In this document: piece after piece, positions 33,501 to 44,494 of the stretch | Numbering within the stretch: position 1 is the stretch's first letter | How the letters are laid out: the number at the start of each line of letters is the position of its first letter | Source: Euptelea pleiosperma | Lineage: Eukaryota > Streptophyta > Magnoliopsida > Ranunculales > Eupteleaceae | Assembly: GCA_035048495.1 (NCBI GenBank) | Contig: CM068545.1 | Location: 19,688,741 to 19,752,740, forward strand | Length of the DNA: 64,000 nt | Direction: 5' to 3' | Notes under the pieces: model-generated | Database searches by the model: none | The model's input: only the letters and a program-made list of their open reading frames with translations | What the model was told of the DNA's origin: nothing | Position numbers and translations under genes: made by a program

Positions 33501-36500
33501 GATTGAGCAGCTATCGTTTGGCATCATCTCGAGCTTATGGGGCAACAAGGAGTGCGGGTGGTGTGCTCTCCCCGCTTTAGGTACCTTTGGAGGTATCCTA
33601 GTTCTCTGGGACTTAGATGCCATTGAAGTTACCGAGGATTTGGTAGGAGCCTTTTCTATTTTGCTGCCGTGTCGCTCGATGAAGGATGGTTTCCGTTGGC
33701 TGCTCACGAGTGTACGGCCCTTCAGTTAGCAGATACAAAACCCAATTTTGGGAAGAGCTGGGGGACCTAAGGGGTTATTGGGATCTCCCATGGTGCATAG
33801 GGGGTGATTTCAATGCAGTCCGCTTTGCTAACGAGAAGAAAGGGGGCGGATGTAGAAGAAAGAGTATGAAGGACTTCGGAGAGTTCATCCACAATTTCGC
33901 CCTAGTGGATCTTCCATTACAAGGGGGTGCCTTCACGTGGTCGAATAACCAACAGATTCCAACACTTTGCAGATTAGACCAATTCTTGATATCGGGCTAC
34001 TGGGAAGAGCACTTCCCGGCCGTCATTCAACAGGCTATGCCGAGACCCACCTCGGACCACACGGCCATCTTATTGGATACGGGTGGGATCCATTCTATTC
34101 CTAAGCCTTTTATGGTTGAGAATATGTGGCTCTCGGTGCCAAACTTTGCGGAGCTGGTGAAAGGGTGGTGGTATTCCTTCTCTTTTCGGGCCAGTTCTTC
34201 GTAAGATACTGAAAGCGCTGAAAGGGAAGCTTATACATTGGAACCGCGAGGTGCTGGGCCGAGTAGATGTGAAGATGCAAGCTCTTTTGGCTGAAATTGA
34301 GGCTATTGATAAAAAGGAAGAAGCGGATGAGTTATCCGTGGATGATCAGTGCAAGCGAGCCGACCTCAAGGCCAGATTCCAATCCTTCGCTAGGATGGCT
34401 CAAGGAAGGGGACAACAATACCAAATTCTACCATCGCATAGCCAATGCCCGGCTCAGAAACAACCATATCAACAAGATGGGGGTCGATGGGGTTTGTCTG
34501 GAGGACGAGGAATCCATTAGGACAGGAGTGGTGGACTTCACTCTAAATTGTATTTCGAGACATCCAATGAGCGCCCTGAGTTGGACGGCTTGGAGTTTGA
34601 CTAGATATCGTCATCCTAGGCCAGTTGGTCGGAAAGAAATCTGGAGGAAGAGGAAGTCCTCAAAGCCATCAAGGGGCTTAGTGGTGATAAAGCCCCCGAC
34701 CCCGACAGTTTCTCAATCGCTTTCTTCAGTCATTGTTGGGAGATAGTGAAAGAAGACTTTATGGCGGCTATCGTGGACTTCTAGAAAGATGGGTTTCTTG
34801 ATCTTTGGTCCAATACCACTTCTTTCTTGGTTCTTATTCCTAAGGTTCCAGGCGCTACAAACATATCTGATTTCAGGCCTATCAGTCTGGTGGGTAGCTT
34901 CTACAAGATCCTTGCCAAAGCCCTTGCCTCCAGATTGAGGGAGGTTATCTCTGGGGTGATCTCCCCATCTTAGGGAGCCTTTGTGCATGGTAGACAGATC
35001 CTAGACGGTATTCTTGTGGCGAATGAATGCATTGATGCTAGACTCAAGGCGAAGGTCCTGGCCTCGTGTGCAAGATCAATCTAGCCAAAGCTTGTGACCA
35101 CGTTAGCTGGGATTTCTTATATTATCTTCTTCAAAGGATGGGCTTCGGTTCTACATGGAGGAGTTGGATTCTCAGATGCATTTCTTCGGCATCCTTCTTG
35201 ATTCTTGTCAATGGTGCGCCTGCAGGTTTCTTTTAGAGCACTAGAGGCTTGAAGCAAGGAGATCCCCTGTCTCCCTTTCTTTTCAACATAGTGGCGGAGG
35301 CTCTTGGCAGACTTTTAGACAGGACAGTCAAGAGAAGATTGCTGGAAGGCTTTCAGATTGGAGCTTCTGGTCCCATGATATCCCACCTTCAGTTCGCTGA
35401 TGACACGCTTGTCTTCTTGGGGGCAGACAAGGAACAATGCCTTTCGTTAAAAGGACTTTTAGCGTGCTTTGAAGCGGTCTCGGGTATTCGTGTGAACTTT
35501 AGCAAAAGCAAACTCTTTACGGTAGGGGAGGTAGCTTCAGCTGAGGACCTTGCCTCATCATTAGATGTTCCCTTGGTTGTGCTTCCGACGACATACCTTG
35601 GCTTACCCCTAGGCATGCCCTACAGGGCCACCTCTTTCTGGGACCCCATCTTAGAAAGGTGTGAGAAGAGGCTAGTAGTCTGGAAGGCCAAACTCCTCTC
35701 AAAAGGAGGAAGATTATACCTTATCAAGAGCACCTTATCCAACCTCCCCATTTACTATATCTCTCTTTTTCACATGCCGGCTGGGGTAATCTGTAATCAG
35801 GAGGTTGGTACACTTTTTTCGTCGTTTTCTGTGGTGTGGTAAGGTAGATGGGAAGGGCTACCCTTTGGTGAAGTGGAGTCACATATGTTTACCTAAAGAG
35901 AGGGGAGGCTTAGGAGTCCAGGATCTCAGGTTGATTAATAATGCTCTTTTGGGGAAATGGCTTTGGTGCTTTGCAGAGGAGAGGGACAGCCTATGGAGAA
36001 ATGTCATCGTAGCACGCAATGGATGCGAGCCTTTCAAGTGGTTTTGTAGGGAGGTCAAGACCCCTTCCGGCTGTGGAGTGTGGAAAGGGATTGTGAAACT
36101 CTCCGAGTCTTTCTCAGTAGGCATCAGATTCAGAGTGGGGGTCGATACTAGGGTCCATTTCTGGACTGACATTTGGTGCGGGGATACAGCCTTCTCGACT
36201 AATTTCCTACAGCTCTTCAGCATCTCTGAGAAGAAATCAGCTAAGGTCAAGGAGATCATGGTGGGGGATGGGAACTTCCTCTCATGGGACTTTGGCTTCA
36301 GAAGGTCTTTGAATGACTGGGAAATCCCTAACTTGGCAGCTTTCCTTTTTAGATTGGATGGGGTGTGTCATGCCCCCAAATCCGATATTTGGTCATATCG
36401 ACCTTTCTTGTATCTTGAGGCGCGATCTGATCATACAAACGCACGGTTAAACAAAACTGGTATCACGATGCAGCGGAAATAGATTGGATAATTTTTCATT

Positions 36501-39149
36501 TTGTTTAAACAATCCATAAGATGAAACGCACTTCATTGACACATTAATAATATTAGAGGATCTATCACCTCAAACAAAACCGTAATATGCCCATCCAAAA
36601 GAAAATATTGTATATATATCGTACTCCTAAATACATGTTATTAAACGGTCAAAAGACCTACATAACTCGTGTATCCTTCTACAAGGTAGAAGAATTAAAC
36701 AAAATATAACATCGTCTCTAGCACAAGTCTATCAACAGAAATGCTGGAAGCATCAGACCAACTTCCCTTTATTCTTTCCTGAAAACAAAACATTTTAAAA
36801 CGATGAGCCAGGGCCCAGTAAGTACATTCCTCATGCGTAAAACCACTTAAATCAGCGACTTTTGTTTATTTTAAAACAAATACGATTTGCAAATGAGTTT
36901 CACATGTAATTCGATAAAACTCAATTCTCCATCAATTACTTACGTATAACTTCGAATACAATGGTGACTTTTCACATAACAGTCAATCTTTCTCTTATCA
37001 GAATACCCGTGACGTGACCATTTTTATACAATCAAACTATCAATTCTGATGTATTCAGTACCAACATTCCATCGGTTCTAGTGTACGATGTCAACACTTC
37101 TAACCTACAAGTAGACTCCCTAATGTGCACACTAATTGTTTCATTAGGTATCATCTTTCTGGATTCCCTAATTTCCTTTTAGGTATAAATACCCGAGGGG
37201 TCTCATGAATGAGACGAAACCTCTCCTTTAGGGGACTAGAACCCCAAGGGGTCTTAAGGAAATAAGACAACGCCTGATACTTTAGGGGACTAAAACCCCA
37301 AGGGGACTCAAAGAAATGAGACAACGCCTAATTCCAACTAATCTGATATTCCACATTCCCAATTACGTTCTTATTCATGTCCTTAATCGTATTTATATGC
37401 ATAAAACAGTAATGTTTGTACAAATATCTTTATATGCATAACATTCATATTTTTTGTATTTTGAAACTAAAAATAAGAACATTTAAGCCCTATTAATATC
37501 CTAGAAAGCGAATACATAAAACGGATGAAAAACACATATATTTCATTTTAAATGAATTTGAACATGACTTCATCCAACTAAATAGATTACACATGTCATC
37601 TATCATAATTTCATGCTTTTAAGATTACAAGAAATCATCAATGCATTTACACATTTTATGTGGAAAATACAAGAATTGGGATTTTTCCTTGCCAAAATTT
37701 TAATAGATAACAAGAATAACATTTTCAGACATTTTTCCCTAAAATAATAGACTTTTCTAAAATTTTTCTACAATATTCCGTGAATTGTCTACTATTTCCA
37801 AAATAAAATAATATTTATAAATAAATAAATAAATAAAATAATAATTAATTAATAAATAAAGGTATAAAATAAATAACTATGTACTTACTCGTGAATACGC
37901 TAGAATCTCGAATCCTTGAACCTCGTACGGCACGAATCTTGAGGTAGCACGTATCTCGAGACAATGGGTCTCACAAAAAAAAACTTTTCAAATGACCTGA
38001 ATATTTTTAGAAATTCTTAGGAATTTTTCTAGAATTTCTTCTAGTTGAGGGTTTTTTGCAAATACTCTTACCTTAGGAGTTAGAATGCAAATATCCAAAC
38101 TAATATAATTTTCTCAAGGCATGGCCTTATATTTATAGAGGTTGAAAACTCAAAACTTTTCATTCCTATCCAATGTGTGATTATAATTTTGAACATTGTC
38201 TTTTTTTTTTCAAATTTTATATTTTTGATATCAAACTATAGCATGTAAAAACTTAAAATGTTGTCCAGAACTAAACACAATAACTTTTGACTCGCACTAC
38301 TTGATACCGATAGAAAACTATTGTTGAGACCTTTAAAATGACATACATATAATGTTCAAAGTATTATAAAAAGTCTACTATAATATTGCTAGAAATAGGG
38401 TCATTACAGGGTGACTCTGGACCATTCTAAAGAGGATGCCATGCTATGGAAGGGGAGGTCCGACGACCGCTTCTCGGTGCATTCTTTCTACGAGCTGTTG
38501 GACAATTCTTTGAGATCGGCTACGACACCTCCTAGGCCACCCAGCAGCCTCCCCTTCCCCAAGAACAGAGTTTGGGGGTTCAAGGTCCCCACTAAAGTGG
38601 CTTTCTTTGTGTGGTGCGCCACTTTAAGGAAGATCCTCACCTTGGATAATCTCATTAAAAGAAACTGGGTGTTGGCCAATCACCTACTTTTACATTGTAA
38701 GGCAGCTCGGGAGATTTGGAGCCTCTTCCTCGACTCTTTCAGGATTAGTTGGGTCCAGCCAGCCTCGGTCTTAGACACTTCGTATTGCTGGACGAGTTTT
38801 CGCTTCCCCCCTTGTAGCCGTAGACTATGGACCCTTCTTCCTTTTGCGATTTGGTGGGGCTTATGGAAGGAGAGGAATAACAGGGTCTTCGAGGGCAAGG
38901 AGGCCTCGGACTTTGCTATCATTCTCTCCATCAAGGCGCATCTCTTCCTTTAGTCTAAGCTCTTTGAAGAGTGCAAGGGCTTGCCCTTCGAAGACTTTGT
39001 GTTCAAATGGGATTCTATTATGTACAGGGGAGCCTAGCTCTCGATCTTTTCTTTGCCTTTTCTTTGTTTTTCGGAGGTCCCCTCGACCTCCTTTTATTCT
39101 AGCTTGTAAGTTGCTTCTCTTTAATGCAATAAACCTTATAAAAAAAAAA
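30540..39149 (+). mobile_element. L1-type LINE, full-length but decayed
   Basis: About 6.56 kb once the 2,048-bp insertion and duplication at 36366-38413 are set aside. ORF1 remnants run 30700-32080, with TWISLRGLPFHLW of the DUF4283 type and a basic KKKARREATPK stretch. The endonuclease (33376-34110) has LSWNVRGLGDSNKRA, LLQETKIEQ, GGDFNAVR and SDHTAILLD, with a frameshift near 33700. The reverse transcriptase runs 34800-35840, with DFRPISLVG, KQGDPLSPFLFN and catalytic FADDT. A zinc-binding C-terminal region is at 38411-38950. Stops or frameshifts occur at least near 34783, 34973, 35235 and 35800. The 3' end has a short poly(A) at 39139-39147. It sits inside the copia-1 LTR. No clear target duplication was found. 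Confidence 0.85.
36366..38408. mobile_element. Gypsy-type solo LTR, 2,043 bp
   Basis: Begins TGTCATGCCCCC and ends GGGTCATTACA, giving the TG...CA form with near-mirrored ends. It is flanked by GGGTG on both sides (36361-36365 and 38409-38413). It interrupts the LINE reading frame, and the LINE frame resumes in phase after the second GGGTG. No internal coding region, so it is a solo LTR formed by LTR-LTR recombination. Gypsy assignment rests on the TGT(A/C)ATG-CCC / GGGTCATTACA ends and the size. Confidence 0.85.
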
Positions 39150-39319
39150 GACAAATATCTGAATCTTCAGATGAATCAATCTTCAATCTCTTGAGTCTCC
39201 AGTCTTCATCTTGTAGTCTTCAGGTAATCAGGAGTGGTGAAACCACTAACACACTCTCGGCCTAACTAGCACACCATAGGATTGGTTACAACTGTGTTTT
39301 GTCTTACAGAATTTAGTCA
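39150..39319 (-). mobile_element. Copia-1 5' LTR, second part
   Basis: Matches the outer ~170 bp of the 8769 LTR in inverted orientation (aaaccactaacacactctc, ggattggttacaactg, gttttgtcttacagaat correspond to gaaactatacaaacactctc, ggatggatacatagac, gttttgttttacgggat). It ends next to copia-2 LTR sequence, which shows that copia-1 had inserted into the copia-2 3' LTR. Confidence 0.6.
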
Positions 39320-39503
39320 AATAAAATATATATACACGGGGAAAAACCCATTACAATTAGAAGGAGAAAACATGGGTCCACTTAACCCCTACATATAAGA
39401 AACCCTTACTTAACCCACCTAACCATAAAGAACCCCACGTGGGAAGTGGGACGTAACCCACTTAATGCACCCCACGTGGGTGTAAAACCCATAAACTCCA
39501 ACA
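39320..39503 (-). mobile_element. Copia-2 3' LTR, partial
   Basis: Matches the 5' LTR (43167-43548) from ggggaaaaacccattaca to ataaactccaaca. On the minus strand the polypurine tract TAAGGGGGAG (39504-39513) is directly followed by TGTTGGAG. The outer half is missing, replaced by copia-1 sequence. It contains two CACGTG motifs. Confidence 0.75.
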
Positions 39504-42500
39504 CTCCCCCTTAAGCTGGTGCAAAGATATCCATCATGTCCAGCTTGCCTATCAGAGTATGAAGAATTGTTTTGTTTATCCCCTTTTTAAGTATATCTGC
39601 AACCTGTTCCTGAGTTCTTATATAAGGAGTACAAATCAATCCTTGCTGAAGTGACGATCGACTTCAATATGCTTGGTACTATCATGGTGGACTGGATTAT
39701 GAGCGATGCTAATAACAACTTTGTTGTCACAATAAAGGCTCATCGGCTCTGTCACTTTGAGTCCCAACTCCTCAAGCATAGTCCTCAACCAGAGGAGTTC
39801 ATACACACCATGTGCCCTAGAGCGAAACTCGGGCTCTGCATTAGATCGAGGTACAACTGGTTGCTTCTTCTGCACCAAGCAACACGGTTACCTCTGACTA
39901 GGGTACAGCATCCTGACGTAGACCGATGATCAGTAATTGCACATGCCGAATCTGCATCAGTATATGCTTCCACTCTAAAGTGTCCATGTCGCCCGGATAG
40001 TATGTCATGGCTTGGGGAGCCCTTGAGATATCGAAGTACTCTATGAGCTACCTCAAGATGCGATGACCGTGGTGCGTGCATAAACTGACTGATGACACAT
40101 CAAAAGCAATATCCGGCCCTGTGTGATAAGTAGATCAACTTGCCAACCAATCGCTGAAACATAGCAATATCTTCAAGAGAATCGCCTTCCTTAGAATCCA
40201 GTCAATGGTTTTGATCTATTGGAGTCTCTGCTGGTCGAGCTCCTAAATACCCAGTCTTACTCAATAGATCCAATACATACTTTCTCTGGGATATGAAGAT
40301 GCCTTTCTGTGACCAAGCAACTTCAATCCCTAGAACGTATTTTAGGGGCCCTAGATCCTTTGTCTCAAACTTGGAGGATAAGTTCTTTAGCCGCTTTATC
40401 TCTATTGGATCATTTCCAGTGATGACAATGCCATCAACATAGACTATCAATGCAGTGGTACTAGTCTGCTAGTGATTCACAAACAACGTGTGGTCGGCCT
40501 GACTCTGTCTATAGCCCACTCGTATGATCACACTGTTGAACTGCTCGAACCATGCTCTACGGGATTGCTTTAGGGCTTTCTTCAGCTTACACACCCTGTC
40601 GTCACTTCCAACAAGTTTCAACCCAGGTGGTAACTTCATGTATACCTCTTCTATCAAATCTCCATGCAGAAAGGCGTTCTTCACGTCTAGTCTATGTAAG
40701 GGCCAAGACAGGTTGGTTGCTAAGGATAGAAGTACTCTGACTGAGTTAATCTTGGCCATTGGTGCAAATGTCTCCTGATAGTCAATTCTCTAAGTCTGAG
40801 TGAATCCCTTAGCTACAAGTTGTGCCTTGTACCGTTCGACTGATCCATCAGCTTTATTCTTCACTGTAAAGACCCATTTGCACCCCACAAGTTTCTTTCC
40901 TTTGGGTAATGCAACAAGTCCCCATGTTTTATTTTTCTCAAGAGTTTGCATTTCATCAATCATAGTTTCTTTCCACTTTGGGTGACTGAATGCATCTGCA
41001 ACACTAGAAGGCAAAGAAACAAAGGAGACAACACTAACGAAATTCTGATAAGACGGAGACAGAGACTGATAAGAAACATAATGTGAGATAGGGTGCTTTG
41101 TACATTTACACACATCCTTCCGAAGTGCAACAGGGAGATTGATATCATTACTCATATGGTCATCAGAAATAGAGGATACACGTGGCTCATGAACAGAAAT
41201 AAGAGCTGGAGTAGGGATAGAAGCAATATTTGGAACTGGATCTGAGGGAGACTCGCGGGCGTAGGATTAGTGGCTTGTCCCTTCTTCTTAGTTCTGATGG
41301 GCAATCATGCGGGGAAGTCGCTCAAGATCTGTAGGAGAGAACGAGTCCATGACCCCAGAGGAGGTAGACGCTAGAGGTGTGGTGTCTTGAGTAACAGAGT
41401 ATGCTGCAGGTGATCCCTGTCTAGTTGGGAGATGCTGGCGAGGATTGGTGCCTTGTCCGGAGGGACGCCCATGTAGCTTCCAGCATGTGTGTCGAATATG
41501 GCCCATGCGACCAGAATGATCACACTTGGGTCGTTGCCGTACTTCACCAAGCTTCTTCAGACCCGATGTTTTGCCCTTCTGATATGCAGAAGCAAGGGTA
41601 GATCGATTTTGAGTATCACTCCCACTGCGGAGCTGCATAGCTGAATGACACATGTCCTCCCCCAGAATGTAAGCATAAACCTGTGCTAGAGAAGTGGGGG
41701 AAGGATCCTTGTCAAAAACTTGAACACGAGCTCCCTCAAAGCTAGGATGAAGGTCGGAGAGGAACTGGAAGATCCGGGAACGCTCATAGGAGCGGACACG
41801 ATCTTCAACGGGCAAATAATAGTAACTCAGATGACTCAAGTCGTCAACCGTCTGATTTTTGCGATCTTCGTCTTTTAGTCTTCACGTAGTCTGCGAAGAA
41901 TGCGTACCATAGCCTTGAATGGACTTAACATCATCCGCACATACTGGAGAATAACTCTGATCTCCATTTGCTTCGAAGCGAAGCATAATAAGTACCTAAC
42001 TTCATCTCCCCTTGCTAAAGGCATGTATCTCTTGTTCTAACTCATAGAGCGTAGCAAAGTTTCCCACCTTGGAATATGTCTGAGATATAGCATCATAAAC
42101 ATCTTTGGCCGTTGGTAGGAACATGAATCCTTTGTTGATCTGGGCTTGCATCGAAAGAAGAAGCCAAGACATCACAGTGAGGATCTCCAAAACCCATATC
42201 CTGTGAGATTTATCAGTCGGTTTGGGTTGTTTGGCAACCTCGATAAGGTATTTCACCACGTCCCCTAATGTACATAAGAACGGGAGTCTTCCATTCTAGA
42301 TAATTTGTGCCATCAAGTTTCATTGTGGTGATGCATAGCTGAGGGTTACGGTCTCCATGAGACCCGTGAATTACAGAACTACCATCGGAGGAAGAGCCAG
42401 AGCCCCCAAATGTAACTTGGAGATACTCATCGGAGTGGAACTACGGGAAATAACAGGTGGCAGATCGGAGGCTCACAAAAATTTGAAACAAAGTTCGGAG

Positions 42501-43166
42501 GATCCCTAGAGACCCAATTGTGGTGCGCTTAGAGCAATAAGGCCTAGAGAAGTTTGATTTTGGAAACAATCAAAACCCGAATTTTGGAGAGAGATCGGGG
42601 TGATTTTTTGGAAAGTAGGGTTCGGTCAGTCCAAAAAAATCCGAACCAAATATCCAACAGTCCCTAGGGTATTTTGGGGAGGGTGGCTTGGGTAGAGGCA
42701 CCCACCGCGGTGCGAATCTTCAGAAAATCAAAAACCCAATTTCTGGGAGATCGGTCCAATTTTTGGAAATTGGTGTTTTGGGTGTTAGAAAATTCCAAAA
42801 CGAAATTCTTACAATTCTTAGGAGGATTATGTGGAGGGTGGCTAGGGTAGAAGCCCCTAGAGTGGTTCGAATCTGGAAGAAAACCACAATCTCCAAAAAC
42901 CTCGAAAAATGTGTTGGCCGTAGAACCGTTGAAATTTCTTGAAAAGAAGATAAAGATTGGATCTCTTATACTGCTGAAGGAGAAAACTAACTTTGATATC
43001 AGAACCTTTGGTGTTTTTCTTCAAGGTTGATCCATGGATCGTGCAAGAACACTGTGATTTTTTCAAAAACTCTCGCCGACTCTGGATACTCACATAACTG
43101 TCTTAGATCTGAATGGAGGCTTGGGGACAAGGACACATGCCCTAGAGCTGCCATGCTCTAATACCA
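39504..43166 (-). pseudogene. Copia-2 internal region, protease/integrase deleted
   Basis: Minus-strand order is primer site TGGTATTAGAGCATGG (43151-43166), leader, Gag (42259-41290; zinc knuckle CDHSGRMGHIRHTC), then RT (41155-40200) and RNase H (40080-39636). Only about 0.35 kb separates the Gag zinc knuckle from the RT start, so protease and integrase are absent. RT motifs are KWVFTVKNKADGSVERYKA and LDVKNAFLHGDL. The catalytic motif reads YVDG instead of YVDD. RNase H has SLYCDNK and KHIEVDRHF. Stops separate the RT parts near 40760-40790 and 40466. Not able to move on its own. Confidence 0.85.
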
Positions 43167-43548
43167 TGTTGTGATTTAGATTGTAACCAGTAGAGAAAGA
43201 TTAAAGGGAGAAGAAGAGAAATAGTTGTGGAAGCAGGCAAAGGTGGAGAAAGAGATTAGGGTTAGAGAAAGAAGTTGTAGAAAAGGGAAGAGGTTGAACA
43301 TATGTTGATCAATCTCTCTCACTGATATAAATATGAGAAGGGGAAAAACCCATTACAACAAAAAGGAGAAAACGAGGGTTAAGTGGTGGACCCACTTAAC
43401 CCCTACATATAAGAAAATTTGGGGTTAAGTGGATGACCCACTTAACCCACTTAACCCACCTAGCCATAAAGAAGAACCCCATGTGGGAAGTGGGACGCAG
43501 CCCACTTAATGCACCCCACGTGGGTGTAAAACCCCATAAACTCCAACA
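43167..43548 (-). mobile_element. Copia-2 5' LTR, 382 bp
   Basis: Read on the minus strand it begins TGTTGGAGTTTATGGGG and ends AATCACAACA, directly against the primer site. It contains a CACGTG at about 43517. On the other side it touches CTAAG and then the MITE upstream of CNL-2, so the element landed exactly at the MITE edge. LTR transcription would run away from CNL-2. Confidence 0.85.
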
Positions 43549-43552
43549 CTAA

Positions 43553-43731
43553 GACTATGTTTGGGTAAGCTTAAAGCTTATCCTAAGTGCTCACCTAATA
43601 GGTCTTATATGTTAAGTGCTTGAGTTAAACTAAAGCTTATCTTAAGTGCTCACCTAATAGGTCTTATATGTTAAGTGCTTGAGTTAAACTATTTTGGCCA
43701 TTTGGTAACCTTACAAGAAAAGTGTTTTTTT

Positions 43732-43762
<31 letters not shown>

Positions 43763-44078
43763 GTGTTTGGGAAAAAAATATTTTGTAGTGACAAAAGGAA
43801 AAAAAATTTTTGAGGTTTAGTATTATGAAACGACAGTTTTAGTAAAAGGATTTAAGAATAAACTTCTAAAGAAATTTTTTAAAGAATGGCTTCTCACAAA
43901 AGTAATTAGCAGAAGCCATTTTTATTAGGCTTTCTGCTTATGGCGATTTGGGAGCTTATTAGGCCTTAAAAAGTATTTTTTAAAAGTTTTACCAAACGCA
44001 TACTTTTTTTCAGATAAATGCGTAAGAAGTGCTAAAAGCTGGCTTATTGCAGTTTTTAAACTTACCCTAACGCAGCCT
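43553..44078. mobile_element. hAT-like MITE upstream of CNL-2
   Basis: ACTATGTTTGGGTAAGCTTAA on the left is mirrored by TTTAAACTTACCCTAACGCAGC on the right. It is the same element as 12759-13109. It has an internal 59-bp tandem duplication (43573-43631 and 43632-43690, one mismatch) and a long A tract (43732-43754) that the CNL-1 copy lacks. Confidence 0.75.
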
Positions 44079-44291
44079 AAGTAGGGCTACGAGAGTCCAC
44101 TGTTTCCAAAGACTTCTGCATCTAAAATTTTTCCATCATCAGTTGGGTTTTGATTATTTCTTTTTTTTATTTTTCTCTTTTGCTTTCTTAAATTATGGGT
44201 CTTTTGCTTTCTTAAATTATAGGGTTGCAACCTGATTTCCATATGTTTTCTTTTCAGCTCTCCAGGCATCCAGTTCCTCATCCAAGGTCAG

Positions 44292-44482
44292 GTTCAGCTT
44301 TGTATAACTTTTCTCTTTGGTTTATCTTTTCTATTGTCCAAACTATAAGGACTTTGCCTCTTTGCATCTACATGTTTGGATTTTTCTTCCATCTTTGAGC
44401 TTCTTTTTTTACCTTTTTAACTTTATTTTTAATATGTTCCAAGGATTTCTTTGTAATGGGCTTCTTTGTTTTGTTTTTGTAG
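44292..44482 (+). promoter_or_regulatory. CNL-2 5'UTR intron
   Basis: Donor GGTCAG|GTTCAG and acceptor TTTGTTTTTGTAG|AGGGGC, at the same places as in CNL-1. A conserved short exon (44258-44291) precedes it. Confidence 0.6.
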
Positions 44483-44494
44483 AGGGGCTAGACT

